Notes under the pieces: model-generated
Databases searched by the model: none
Told to the model about the DNA's origin: nothing
Seen by the model: the letters and a program-made list of their open reading frames with translations, nothing else
Shown: one piece after another, positions 1 to 6,790 of the stretch
Layout of the letters: each line of letters opens with the position of its first letter
Position numbering within the stretch: the first letter of the stretch is position 1
Origin: Flavobacteriaceae bacterium
GTDB lineage: Bacteria > Bacteroidota > Bacteroidia > Flavobacteriales > Flavobacteriaceae
NCBI GenBank assembly: GCA_029238515.1
Contig: JAQWFW010000006.1
Location: forward strand, 31,506-95,505
Direction: 5' to 3'
DNA: 64,000 nucleotides
Program-made: the position numbers and the translations under genes

Positions 1-146
1 TCTGGGGTATTGGTAAGTGTATTATAAGTAAATCCAAAATAAAACTGATCTTCTCTGTAAAGTGGGTCAAGATCATCTGAGTTGGTTTGTGCTAAAACTC
101 CAACTAAGTGCATCAAGAAAATGGTTGTAATGAATATTTTTTTCAT
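1..146 (-). CDS. PorT-like outer-membrane protein, N-terminal part
   Basis: Only the first 48 codons are in the window; the gene runs off its left edge. The start is ATG at 146 on the minus strand. The protein begins with a signal peptide (MKKIFITTIFLMHLVGVLAQ), so it is exported, and continues with an YREDQFYFGFTYNTL stretch. A YREDQFY segment followed by a TYN strand is what I recall at the mature N-terminus of PorT, the beta-barrel protein of the type IX secretion system; that match is from memory. It lies 85 bp downstream of the second exbD in the same direction, so it may share that transcript. It could instead be another small porin-family barrel; the remaining sequence is needed to decide. 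Confidence 0.5.
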   Translation of the reverse strand, partial: MKKIFITTIFLMHLVGVLAQTNSDDLDPLYREDQFYFGFTYNTLTNTP

Positions 147-231
147 ATTGAAAAGGTACGATACTTTAAATGTACAAAAAAAGGCACTCGTTTATGAATA
201 CCTTTTCACGTAAATAGAATATAATCGTTTA

Positions 232-711
232 TTATTTCATATTTGTTGAAACGTCTCCAACACCTGTCGTATAGTTAATTTTCAACGCATTAACTTTTCT
301 AAGTTCTTGTTTGACGTCTCCAACAATACCCATATTCGCCTCTCGATCTACTTTTAAAGCAACGGTTAAAAAAGGTATTAATTCTTCGCGTAATGCAGCT
401 CGTTCCGAACTGATAAAAGCACTTACATCTGTAAGTGATGCAAATTGATCGTTAAGTTGAATCCTTGCTTCGCTTCCAAATTTCTCATAACCAGAACTTG
501 GCTTACCCATGTAGATATAGCTCACAGGGTTTTTCTTGTCTAGTTTTTCAACTTGATTGGCTACTGGAAGTGAGTTTTGTATTTTTAATGAATTTTCTCG
601 CATGACGGTAGCCACCATGAAAAAGAATAATAACATAAATACAATATCTGGTAAAGAGGCCGTGGATATAGCAGGTAGCCCTCCGTCTTTTTTCTTTTTA
701 AATTTTGACAT
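232..711 (-). CDS. exbD: ExbD/TolR-family biopolymer transport protein (second copy)
   Basis: 159 residues. The ExbD pattern is clear: a short basic cytoplasmic N-terminus, one membrane helix at about residues 20-40 carrying the conserved acidic residue (LPDIVFMLLFFFMVATVM), then a periplasmic domain. ExbD couples proton flow through the ExbB pentamer to TonB. It sits 23 bp after another exbD (735-1337), and the two are not simple duplicates: this one is shorter and lacks the cysteine-containing insert of its partner. Two ExbD paralogues behind one ExbB is common in Bacteroidota. The C-terminal region contains a run of small residues and no catalytic motif. Family assignment is firm; which TonB or gliding/secretion motor it serves is not shown by the sequence. 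Confidence 0.9.
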   Translation of the reverse strand: MSKFKKKKDGGLPAISTASLPDIVFMLLFFFMVATVMRENSLKIQNSLPVANQVEKLDKKNPVSYIYMGKPSSGYEKFGSEARIQLNDQFASLTDVSAFISSERAALREELIPFLTVALKVDREANMGIVGDVKQELRKVNALKINYTTGVGDVSTNMK

Positions 712-734
712 TTTGTTTTCTTTAAATAGTGAAA

Positions 735-1337
735 CTACTGTACCTCTGAGAGTTTTTGTGGAAACTCTAACTTGATTTGGTCAATCACTGCTTTGAGTTT
801 CTCTTTGTTACCTATAAACCGTGCGTCTTTGTGATTTTTTTGCATTTCTACAAAGTTCATGTCTCTAAATCCTTTGCTAGGACCAAGTTCCAATGCACGT
901 CTATTTCTTAAAACATTGTATGCCGCCACCAATTCATTTTGTACAGAAATATAGGCCGCATAAGATGTTTCACGTTCGTTTTTCAAAGATATAATTGCTT
1001 TGTCTGGATTATCAGACGATGATGGGTCTTTTTTACCCTGACAATAATCACAGGATTTATCTCCATTGTTGTCCAAAAACTCGACGGCTGCAGCACGCAA
1101 ATCGGCTATTTCCATGAGTTCGTCTTCCACAAGCAATTGATCTCTTCCATTGAGTAATACTGTGAAAATATTTTTCTGCTTAATGATTGGCGGATCAATC
1201 TCTTCCATAGGTGGAAGTTTTCGGTTGATCCCCGAATCCTTTTCAATGGTGGTGGTCACCAAGAAAAATATTAACAGTAAGAAGGCAATGTCGGCCATAG
1301 AGCCCGCATTAACTTCGGGTGCAGATCGTTTAGCCAT
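735..1337 (-). CDS. exbD: ExbD/TolR-family biopolymer transport protein (first copy)
   Basis: 200 residues, longer than the usual ~140. The start at 1337 gives MAKRSAPEVNAGSMADIAF, with the conserved aspartate just inside the single membrane helix (MADIAFLLLIFFLVTTT, about residues 14-31). The rest is periplasmic. Extra length comes from an insert around residues 90-120 containing a Cys-x-x-Cys pair (CDYC) followed by a Lys/Asp/Ser-rich stretch, and from a long C-terminal helix-forming part. The stop lies 23 bp before the second exbD and the start is 1 bp from the end of the upstream membrane protein, so these genes are co-transcribed. It would form the ExbB-ExbD proton channel; a role beyond TonB energisation is possible. 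Confidence 0.9.
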   Translation of the reverse strand: MAKRSAPEVNAGSMADIAFLLLIFFLVTTTIEKDSGINRKLPPMEEIDPPIIKQKNIFTVLLNGRDQLLVEDELMEIADLRAAAVEFLDNNGDKSCDYCQGKKDPSSSDNPDKAIISLKNERETSYAAYISVQNELVAAYNVLRNRRALELGPSKGFRDMNFVEMQKNHKDARFIGNKEKLKAVIDQIKLEFPQKLSEVQ

Positions 1338-1338
1338 A

Positions 1339-1779
1339 TTATTTTAGCATTTTTTTGATTCCAAATCCTAACATCGTTCCTCCTGCTACGATAGCAAGGG
1401 CATAAAACAAGTACAATCCAGCGCCTACAAGTTTCGATTGTCCTTCAGTAAGAATTGAGCCGTCTTTTAGGACGGTTTCTGTTCCAGAGGCAAACACGAA
1501 GTAACATATTAGAGCAAGGCCCAAAAAAGAACCTATTGAGATTAATGTGTTTTTCAATCCTGATGCATTTGAAACTAAGTTGAGAACCGTAAAAACGACT
1601 ACGGCCAAAACAGCAATAGCCAAGATAAAATAGGCCACATACATAAAAGTGTTGACACTTGATGCACCTTCTCCTGCTTTAATGGCATCATCTCCTGTAG
1701 AAATGATACTAACAAGAAAGACGATCGAAAGAACTCCTACAACTGCAGCTACAATCTTTAATAATTTTTGCAAATCCAT
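1339..1779 (-). CDS. Small four-helix membrane protein in the exbBD operon
   Basis: 146 residues, start ATG at 1779. I do not recognise a named family. Four hydrophobic segments can be seen at about residues 5-25, 46-70, 77-97 and 119-140, with a short basic C-terminus (KKMLK). The second loop contains GTETVLKDGSI, a plausible periplasmic turn. It is placed between exbB (30 bp upstream) and exbD (1 bp downstream), so it is very likely translated together with the proton channel and may be an accessory membrane subunit. That role is inferred only from position. No catalytic or metal-binding motif is visible. Confidence 0.75.
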   Translation of the reverse strand: MDLQKLLKIVAAVVGVLSIVFLVSIISTGDDAIKAGEGASSVNTFMYVAYFILAIAVLAVVVFTVLNLVSNASGLKNTLISIGSFLGLALICYFVFASGTETVLKDGSILTEGQSKLVGAGLYLFYALAIVAGGTMLGFGIKKMLK

Positions 1780-1809
1780 AATTATTCGATTTAGTATGAG
1801 TTATGAAGT

Positions 1810-2586
1810 TTATTTTTTATTCTTTACAAGGATATCCATCAAAGAAATTGATGCATCTTCCATGTTGTTTACGATGCTGTCGATTTTTGCAATGATATAG
1901 TTGTAAAAAATCTGTAAAATAATCGCTACAATAAGACCAAATACTGTTGTAAGAAGGGCTACTTTAATACCTCCTGCCACAAGTGATGGTTGCATATCTC
2001 CAGCGGCTTCAATTTTATCAAATGCTTGAATCATTCCAATTACTGTTCCCATGAACCCAAGCATTGGTGCTAATGCGATAAATAGAGAAATCCAAGAAAC
2101 ATTCTTTTCTAGCTGTCCCATTTGTACACCTCCGTAGGCAACAACTGCTTTTTCGGCTGCATCCAAATCTTCGTTAGCACGGTCGAGACCTTGATAGAAA
2201 ATAGATGCGATAGGTCCTTTTGTGTTTCTGCACACTTCTTTTGCGGCTTCTACACCACCAGATGCAAGCGCTTCTTCTACATCTTCAGTTAATTTTTTTG
2301 AGTTTGTCGTTGATAGGTTTAAGAAAATGATTCTTTCTATAGCAATCGCTAATCCTAAAATAAGACATAACAAAACGATACCCATGAACCCTGGTCCACC
2401 TTCGATAAATCGCTTTTTTAATTCTTGGTGAAATCCTAAAGACTCCACTTGATCACCAGCCGCATCATCTTGAACTGGGCTCACAATTGTGGTTAATGCA
2501 GTGTTCATGTTCGTGTATATACTTGCGTTTACAGACCCGAATGCTATCGTTAGGGCGATAGCTAGAATTGGAAATAATTTTTTCAT
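1810..2586 (-). CDS. exbB: MotA/TolQ/ExbB proton-channel protein
   Basis: 258 residues using ATG at 2586; an in-frame extension to 2661 has no promoter-compatible start and lacks homology features. The N-terminus is signal-like (MKKLFPILAIALTIAFGSVNA). Three membrane helices follow (about residues 72-92, 165-190 and 205-235) with the family pattern WISLFIALAPMLGFMGTVIGMI and GIKVALLTTVFGLIVAI. A pentamer of this protein with ExbD uses the proton gradient to drive TonB. It is the first gene of the operon exbB - 4-TM protein - exbD - exbD. The extra cleavable-looking N-terminal segment is usual for Bacteroidota ExbB and absent from the E. coli protein. Confidence 0.92.
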   Translation of the reverse strand: MKKLFPILAIALTIAFGSVNASIYTNMNTALTTIVSPVQDDAAGDQVESLGFHQELKKRFIEGGPGFMGIVLLCLILGLAIAIERIIFLNLSTTNSKKLTEDVEEALASGGVEAAKEVCRNTKGPIASIFYQGLDRANEDLDAAEKAVVAYGGVQMGQLEKNVSWISLFIALAPMLGFMGTVIGMIQAFDKIEAAGDMQPSLVAGGIKVALLTTVFGLIVAIILQIFYNYIIAKIDSIVNNMEDASISLMDILVKNKK

Positions 2587-2658
2587 TGTTCTATTCTTAA
2601 AATTTATAAATGTTAGTGTTGTTTGTAGGTTGCTAAAGATATAAAAAAAATTACACTC

Positions 2659-2666
2659 CAAAAATA
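2659..2666 (-). promoter_or_regulatory. Candidate -7 box for the exbB operon
   Basis: TATTTTTG on the minus strand fits the Bacteroidota TAnnTTTG box and lies 72 bp before the exbB ATG. No good TTG -33 box is seen at the usual spacing, so this is tentative. The 317 bp between exbB and the asparaginase gene otherwise hold only this site and tRNA-Ser. Confidence 0.35.
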
Positions 2667-2751
2667 AAATTTAATGCTGATGAAGATTTAAACAGTACTA
2701 AAAACTTTATATGCTGAGGAACAGCTACTTATACGTGCATCAAAAGTTTAG

Positions 2752-2839
2752 CAGAGAGGAAGGGATTCGAACCCTCGATACGCTTTTGGCGTATACACAC
2801 TTTCCAGGCGTGCGCCTTCGACCACTCGGCCACCTCTCT
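2752..2839 (-). tRNA. tRNA-Ser (anticodon GGA)
   Basis: 88 nt, class II tRNA with the long variable arm expected for serine (GTGTATACGCC..GGCGTAT-type stem). The 7-bp acceptor stem AGAGAGG/CCTCTCT is perfect, the T arm reads GAGGGTTCGAATCCCTT, and the anticodon loop CTGGAAA presents GGA, reading UCC and UCU. The CCA tail is not encoded. It lies between the asparaginase stop and exbB, in the same direction as both. Confidence 0.95.
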
Positions 2840-2903
2840 AGTTTCTTTTTTTAAAAGAGGTCAAATAAATAAAAAATTGTTTACTTGTGAAAGGAAATCT
2901 CTC

Positions 2904-3932
2904 TTAATTTTCGGTTAATTCCCCACGTAATGAGGTTTCAAATACCAATTGAAACGTACTGCTGTTGGTTTTTTCTCCGAGTAAATACATTAGTTTTGTG
3001 ATTGCGGCCTCTGTGGTCATATCTTTGGCTGAAATAACTCCTAAATCGCGCATTTTTTTACTCGTTTCATAATGCCCCATATGTACCATTCCACCTGAAC
3101 ATTGAGTCACATTAACAATATAAATTCCATTTGAAATGGCTGTTTTTAATAAATCTAAAAACCTGTTTTCTGTTGTTGCATTTCCAGAGCCATAGGTTTC
3201 CAAAACCACCCCTTTGAGGTTTGGTATTTCTAAAATGGATTTTAGCACAGAAGATTGTATCCCTGGAAAAAGTTTAATCAATACAACATTTGTATCAAGT
3301 ATCTTGTGAACATTCAATTTACTTTGCGTGAAATTCTTCAACAACAAATCGTATTGTACCTGAAGCTTTAAACCAGATGTTACCAAGGGTGGAAAATTAT
3401 TTGATGCAAAGGCCTCAAAATGATCGGCATTTATTTTTGTTGTTCTATTGCCACGGTACAATTTATATTCAAAATACAACCCCACTTCTCTTATCACTGG
3501 CGCGTTGTTTTGGTGTAAACTCGCCAATTGTATGGAAGTGATAAGATTTTCTTTCGCATCGGTGCGCAAATCGCCTATGGGCAGTTGAGATCCTGTAAAA
3601 ATGACTGGTTTATTTAAATTTTCGAGCATAAAACTCAGCGCAGAGGCCGAATAACTCATAGTATCGCTGCCATGAAGAACTACAAAGCCGTGGTAATCCT
3701 CGTATTGTTTTTCTATGATTTCTGCCAATTGTATCCAATGCGAAGGGGTGATGTTGGAAGAATCCAAAGGGTGTTCGAACGAAGTGGTGTCTATGTCACA
3801 ATTCAAGAGCTTAAGCTCAGGAATATTTTTCAATAAATGTTGAAAATTGAATGCTTGGAGTGCTTCGCTAGCTGCATCTTTAATCATACCAATCGTACCT
3901 CCAGTGTATATCAATAATATTTTTGCGCGCAT
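2904..3932 (-). CDS. ansA: Type I (cytoplasmic) L-asparaginase
   Basis: 342 residues from ATG at 3932, chosen over an upstream in-frame start (4004) because the asparaginase fold begins directly with MRAKILLIYTGGTIGMI and the longer form would run back through the tatD stop. The enzyme hydrolyses L-asparagine to aspartate and ammonia. Both active-site loops are present: TGGTIGM near residues 10-16 with the nucleophilic threonine at about 13, and HGSDTMSYSA at about residues 87-96 with the Thr-Asp pair. No signal peptide, consistent with the type I cytosolic form of about 340 residues. It follows tatD by only 4 bp and is probably translationally coupled to it. Confidence 0.93.
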   Translation of the reverse strand: MRAKILLIYTGGTIGMIKDAASEALQAFNFQHLLKNIPELKLLNCDIDTTSFEHPLDSSNITPSHWIQLAEIIEKQYEDYHGFVVLHGSDTMSYSASALSFMLENLNKPVIFTGSQLPIGDLRTDAKENLITSIQLASLHQNNAPVIREVGLYFEYKLYRGNRTTKINADHFEAFASNNFPPLVTSGLKLQVQYDLLLKNFTQSKLNVHKILDTNVVLIKLFPGIQSSVLKSILEIPNLKGVVLETYGSGNATTENRFLDLLKTAISNGIYIVNVTQCSGGMVHMGHYETSKKMRDLGVISAKDMTTEAAITKLMYLLGEKTNSSTFQLVFETSLRGELTEN

Positions 3933-3936
3933 GTTG

Positions 3937-4704
3937 TTAAATTTTAAAAATATTCTTTGAGTTATTGGTGGTAATTTGAGCAATTTCTTCCATGCTTTTA
4001 CCATAAATTAAAGAAAGTTTTTCCAAAACTTCTAGTATATAGGCACTTTCATTGCGTTTGCCTCTATAGGGAACTGGGGCCAAATAAGGGGCATCTGTTT
4101 CCAAAACAATATGTGCTAAATCTATTTGTTCCAAAAATTGATCTATTTTTCCGTTCTTAAATGTTACAACGCCTCCAATTCCAAGTTTCATATTGTACGA
4201 AATGGCTTTGTGAGCTTGCTCCATTGTTCCAGTAAAACAGTGAAAGATACCGAATAAATCCTCTGATTTTTCTTCTTCCAAAACTTCAAATACTTCATCA
4301 AAGGCATCTCTGCAATGAATCACAATAGGAAGCTGATAATGTTTGGCCCATTGAATTTGCGTTCGAAAAGCGTCTTGTTGTTGTTTTAAAGTGCTTTTGT
4401 CCCAATATAAATCAATTCCAATTTCTCCAATGGCAGCAAATTTTCGTTGTTTGAGCGCTGTTTTTACATGATTCAGTTCTTTTTTGTAATCTTCTTTTAT
4501 ATGTATTGGATGAACCCCCATCATCAAAAATACATGTTCTGGATATTTGCGCTCCAATGCATACATAGCTTCTGTATATGTCGAATCTATAGCAGGAACA
4601 AAAAAACGAGACACCCCTGCTTCAAGTCCTCTTGACATCATTTCGTCTCGATCCATGTCAAATGCCTCACTATAAAGATGTGTATGTGTATCGGTTATAA
4701 TCAT
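3937..4704 (-). CDS. tatD: TatD-family metal-dependent hydrolase/DNase
   Basis: 255 residues, the family's usual size. Metal ligands typical of the TatD TIM-barrel are all present: TDTHTHL (His 7 and 9), the conserved Glu in AIGEIGID, HCRDA, FHCFTG and LETDAPYLAP. TatD enzymes are 3'-5' exonucleases with roles in DNA repair or degradation; the substrate here cannot be read from sequence. The ATG at 4704 lies 4 nt after a TACTTTTG -7 box, implying a transcript with no leader. The gene is first in a two-gene unit with asparaginase. Confidence 0.92.
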   Translation of the reverse strand: MIITDTHTHLYSEAFDMDRDEMMSRGLEAGVSRFFVPAIDSTYTEAMYALERKYPEHVFLMMGVHPIHIKEDYKKELNHVKTALKQRKFAAIGEIGIDLYWDKSTLKQQQDAFRTQIQWAKHYQLPIVIHCRDAFDEVFEVLEEEKSEDLFGIFHCFTGTMEQAHKAISYNMKLGIGGVVTFKNGKIDQFLEQIDLAHIVLETDAPYLAPVPYRGKRNESAYILEVLEKLSLIYGKSMEEIAQITTNNSKNIFKI

Positions 4705-4708
4705 GTTA

Positions 4709-4716
4709 CAAAAGTA
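4709..4716 (-). promoter_or_regulatory. -7 box directly abutting the tatD start
   Basis: TACTTTTG on the minus strand, then TAAC, then the tatD ATG. With transcription expected to begin about 4-6 nt after the final G of the box, the mRNA would start at or next to the A of AUG. No TTG -33 element is obvious. Confidence 0.5.
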
Positions 4717-4774
4717 CTATTTTGTGTAGTATATTTGTTTAAAAATTAATGCCTTGACAAATAAAGCTTCTTTG

Positions 4775-5200
4775 ATGCAGTTTTTAACTGATGAATGTTT
4801 TCGTAAAGTAAAACTTCATTTTATTCCCAGCAATCATTACAAAGTGATTGCAAAAATAAATGGCGTCAAAGGGTGGTTTATTTTGGATACTGGTGCTTCT
4901 ACAACTTTTGTTGCTAAACATCTGACAGAAAAATTCAATCTTTCCTCTGAAGGGGCGATCATAAAAGCCAACGGTGCTGGCCCAGAACAAATAGATGCCG
5001 CTGTATCTCACGAAAATCTAATCAAAATGGGGACATGGAGTAGATCAAAGTGTACTATTGCCTTAATTGATTTAACCCCCATAAATACTGCATTTACATC
5101 GGCAGATTTACCAAAAGTCGATGGCATCATTGGTGCAGACATACTTAAAAAAGGTAAAGCCATTATTGATTACGACAAAAACTACCTTTATTTAAAATAA
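4775..5200 (+). CDS. Small retropepsin-like aspartic protease
   Basis: 141 residues from ATG at 4775; a TTG at 4754 would add seven residues and cannot be excluded. The protein carries one copy of the retroviral-type aspartyl protease core: FILDTGAS with the catalytic Asp at about residue 38, and the second signature DGIIGADIL near residue 120. A single domain means the active form must be a homodimer. No signal peptide or membrane helix is seen, so it should be cytoplasmic. It stands alone on the plus strand between minus-strand tatD and tonB. A TATATTTG box at 4730-4737 could be its promoter. Bacterial relatives exist, but function is unknown. Confidence 0.85.
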   Translation: MQFLTDECFRKVKLHFIPSNHYKVIAKINGVKGWFILDTGASTTFVAKHLTEKFNLSSEGAIIKANGAGPEQIDAAVSHENLIKMGTWSRSKCTIALIDLTPINTAFTSADLPKVDGIIGADILKKGKAIIDYDKNYLYLK

Positions 5201-5225
5201 AAAATCCCGCAAACAGCGGGATTTT
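5201..5225. terminator. Bidirectional intrinsic terminator
   Basis: Perfect 10-bp stem AAAATCCCGC / GCGGGATTTT around the loop AAACA, with A-rich and T-rich flanks on each side. It sits immediately after the protease stop and 20 bp after the tonB stop, so it can end transcription from both convergent genes. Confidence 0.9.
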
Positions 5226-5245
5226 AAAATATTATCATTTAAAAT

Positions 5246-5965
5246 TTAATCTTGTACTTGGAACGTAATTGGCAAAGAGTAAGGCACAATTACTGGTTTT
5301 CCTCTTTGACGGCCTGGTTTCATTTTTGGCAACATATTAATTACTCGTGCCGCTTCTTTTTCTAACCTTGGGTGTGGTGCTCTAGAGCGCACACCGGTTA
5401 CATTTCCGTTTTTGTCAATCTTAAAAATTACGCTAATACGCTGTCTTCCTGAAAGACCTAAATCTCCAGCTAAATCTGTATTGAATTTTCGCTGAACAAA
5501 TTTGGCAATTTTATCGGACATACATTTACGCTTGTCCGCATTAGAACCACGTTCGCAACCAGGGTATTCAGGTACGTTTTCAATTACTGCAAAAGGCACC
5601 TCAACATCTTCGATGACTTCTTCGACTTCTACATCTTCAACTTCCATTATTTCTTCTTCCTGATCAGTTTCAGTAGATTCAATTACAGTTTCTTCTACTT
5701 CTTCTTCGTCTTCAACCACTTCAATCACTTCTGGAGCGGCTGGTGGCGGTGGTGGCGGTGGCGGTGGGATGACTTGTTCAATAATCGGAATTTCTTCATC
5801 AAGTTCATCGTCTAGATTAAGTTTGCCAATGTCAATGTTGGATTTGTCGTACGTCTTATAATTGAGCGTAGAGTATGTTAAAAATAACATCAATGCCAAT
5901 CCAACAGCGAAATAGATCGAGCCATTTCTACTGACATCTGCTTTTGGGTTTTTCTTTGATTCCAT
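5246..5965 (-). CDS. tonB: TonB-family energy transducer
   Basis: 239 residues. Order of parts: short basic N-terminus, one membrane helix at about residues 16-35 (FAVGLALMLFLTYSTL), a spacer with nine consecutive prolines near residues 67-75, a long Glu/Val-rich acidic stretch, and a TonB C-terminal domain from about residue 130. The C-terminal domain shows EYPGCERG, ISVIFKIDKNGNVTGV and MKPGRQRGKPV, as in Bacteroidota TonB proteins. It spans the periplasm and passes ExbB/ExbD energy to outer-membrane receptors. It is monocistronic in appearance, 45 bp after the vanZ-like gene, and not linked to the exbBD operon. The acidic rather than Lys-Pro spacer is notable. Confidence 0.92.
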   Translation of the reverse strand: MESKKNPKADVSRNGSIYFAVGLALMLFLTYSTLNYKTYDKSNIDIGKLNLDDELDEEIPIIEQVIPPPPPPPPPAAPEVIEVVEDEEEVEETVIESTETDQEEEIMEVEDVEVEEVIEDVEVPFAVIENVPEYPGCERGSNADKRKCMSDKIAKFVQRKFNTDLAGDLGLSGRQRISVIFKIDKNGNVTGVRSRAPHPRLEKEAARVINMLPKMKPGRQRGKPVIVPYSLPITFQVQD

Positions 5966-6009
5966 TGTGTTTTTGTTATTGGGGGTTAAATTAATTAAAA
6001 AAAATAAAA

Positions 6010-6393
6010 CTACATAAACGTTTGAAGTTTTTTAACAAGCGTTTGTTTTTTCCAGCTTAATAAAAAAGCCATAACCAAAATACCTAGTGTATTTGCAAGG
6101 ATGTCCAACGCATCGGTTACTCGTACATTTGGTGTAACACTTTGTAGAAGTTCAAGAATTATGCCAAAAATGAGGGAAAAAAGAACAGAATACCATATGC
6201 TCTTGTTTATGTTTTGAACATGAAAAGAAAAAAAAGCAAGCAAACAGAGTACTGCATAGGCCACGAAATGAAGGATTTTATCTTGGAATTGGATATTTAA
6301 TATTGCATCATGATTGATGCGCACCAAACTTGCAACAGCTAAGCTTAGCGAATAACCAACTGAAAGGATATGAATCCAATATTTTTTAAGCAC
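6010..6393 (-). CDS. VanZ-like membrane protein
   Basis: About 127 residues. There is no ATG: the choices are GTG at 6393 or TTG at 6396, and GTG is preferred. Either start overlaps the last codons of gcvH, which implies translational coupling. Four hydrophobic helices are visible (about residues 7-25, 42-58, 66-84 and 100-116). The motif DKILHFVAYAVLCLLAF followed by a Glu-containing helix (FGIILELLQSVTP) and DALDILANTLGILV is the VanZ-like domain pattern. VanZ was named for a teicoplanin-resistance protein, but the function of these small relatives is not known and resistance should not be inferred. Confidence 0.8.
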   Translation of the reverse strand: MLKKYWIHILSVGYSLSLAVASLVRINHDAILNIQFQDKILHFVAYAVLCLLAFFSFHVQNINKSIWYSVLFSLIFGIILELLQSVTPNVRVTDALDILANTLGILVMAFLLSWKKQTLVKKLQTFM

Positions 6394-6766
6394 CAATCAA
6401 CGCTTTATAATCCTGTGCAGACATTAGGGTGTCAAGATCTGCAACATCAGTGCATTTAAGCTTAATCATCCAGCCATCGCCGTATGGGTCGTCATTCACT
6501 TTTTCTGGTTCGTCTTCAAGTGATTCATTGAATTCTATGATTTCTCCAGCAATTGGAAGAAATAAATCCGATACGGTTTTTACGGCTTCTACAGTTCCAA
6601 AAACTTCTTCGGCATCTAGTGTTTCGTCTAAAGTATCTACTTCGACATAGACAATGTCTCCAAGTTCGCTCTGGGCAAAATCGGTAATTCCAATAGTGAG
6701 TACATCGCCTTCTATACGAACCCACTCATGATCTTTGGTGTATTTTAATTCTTCAGGTGTATTCAT
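6386..6766 (-). CDS. gcvH: Glycine cleavage system H protein
   Basis: 126 residues, standard length. H protein carries the aminomethyl group of glycine on a lipoyl arm between the P, T and L proteins. The lipoyl-attachment region reads FGTVEAVKTVSDLF with the modified lysine at about residue 63; the N-terminal YTKDHEWVR and C-terminal LKCTD parts are also canonical. No gcvP or gcvT is nearby, so H is encoded apart from the rest of the system, as is usual in this group. It lies 24 bp downstream of sprA and overlaps vanZ, so it probably belongs to the long minus-strand unit. Confidence 0.95.
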   Translation of the reverse strand: MNTPEELKYTKDHEWVRIEGDVLTIGITDFAQSELGDIVYVEVDTLDETLDAEEVFGTVEAVKTVSDLFLPIAGEIIEFNESLEDEPEKVNDDPYGDGWMIKLKCTDVADLDTLMSAQDYKALIGA

Positions 6767-6790
6767 TTTATCAGTACTTAATTAATCGTA

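Noticed and set aside
2587..2661. N-terminal extension of ExbB to 2661
   Set aside because: The extension reads as AT-rich leader, contains a candidate -7 box at its edge, and the signal-like sequence begins at the ATG at 2586.
2690..2735. Small hairpin after tRNA-Ser (GCTG/CAGC) as a terminator
   Set aside because: Only 4 bp of stem and the T-run is displaced; not convincing.
6010..6393. Reading the VanZ-like protein as an antibiotic-resistance gene
   Set aside because: Only a short VanZ-like domain is present and there is no van cluster; such proteins are widespread with unknown function.
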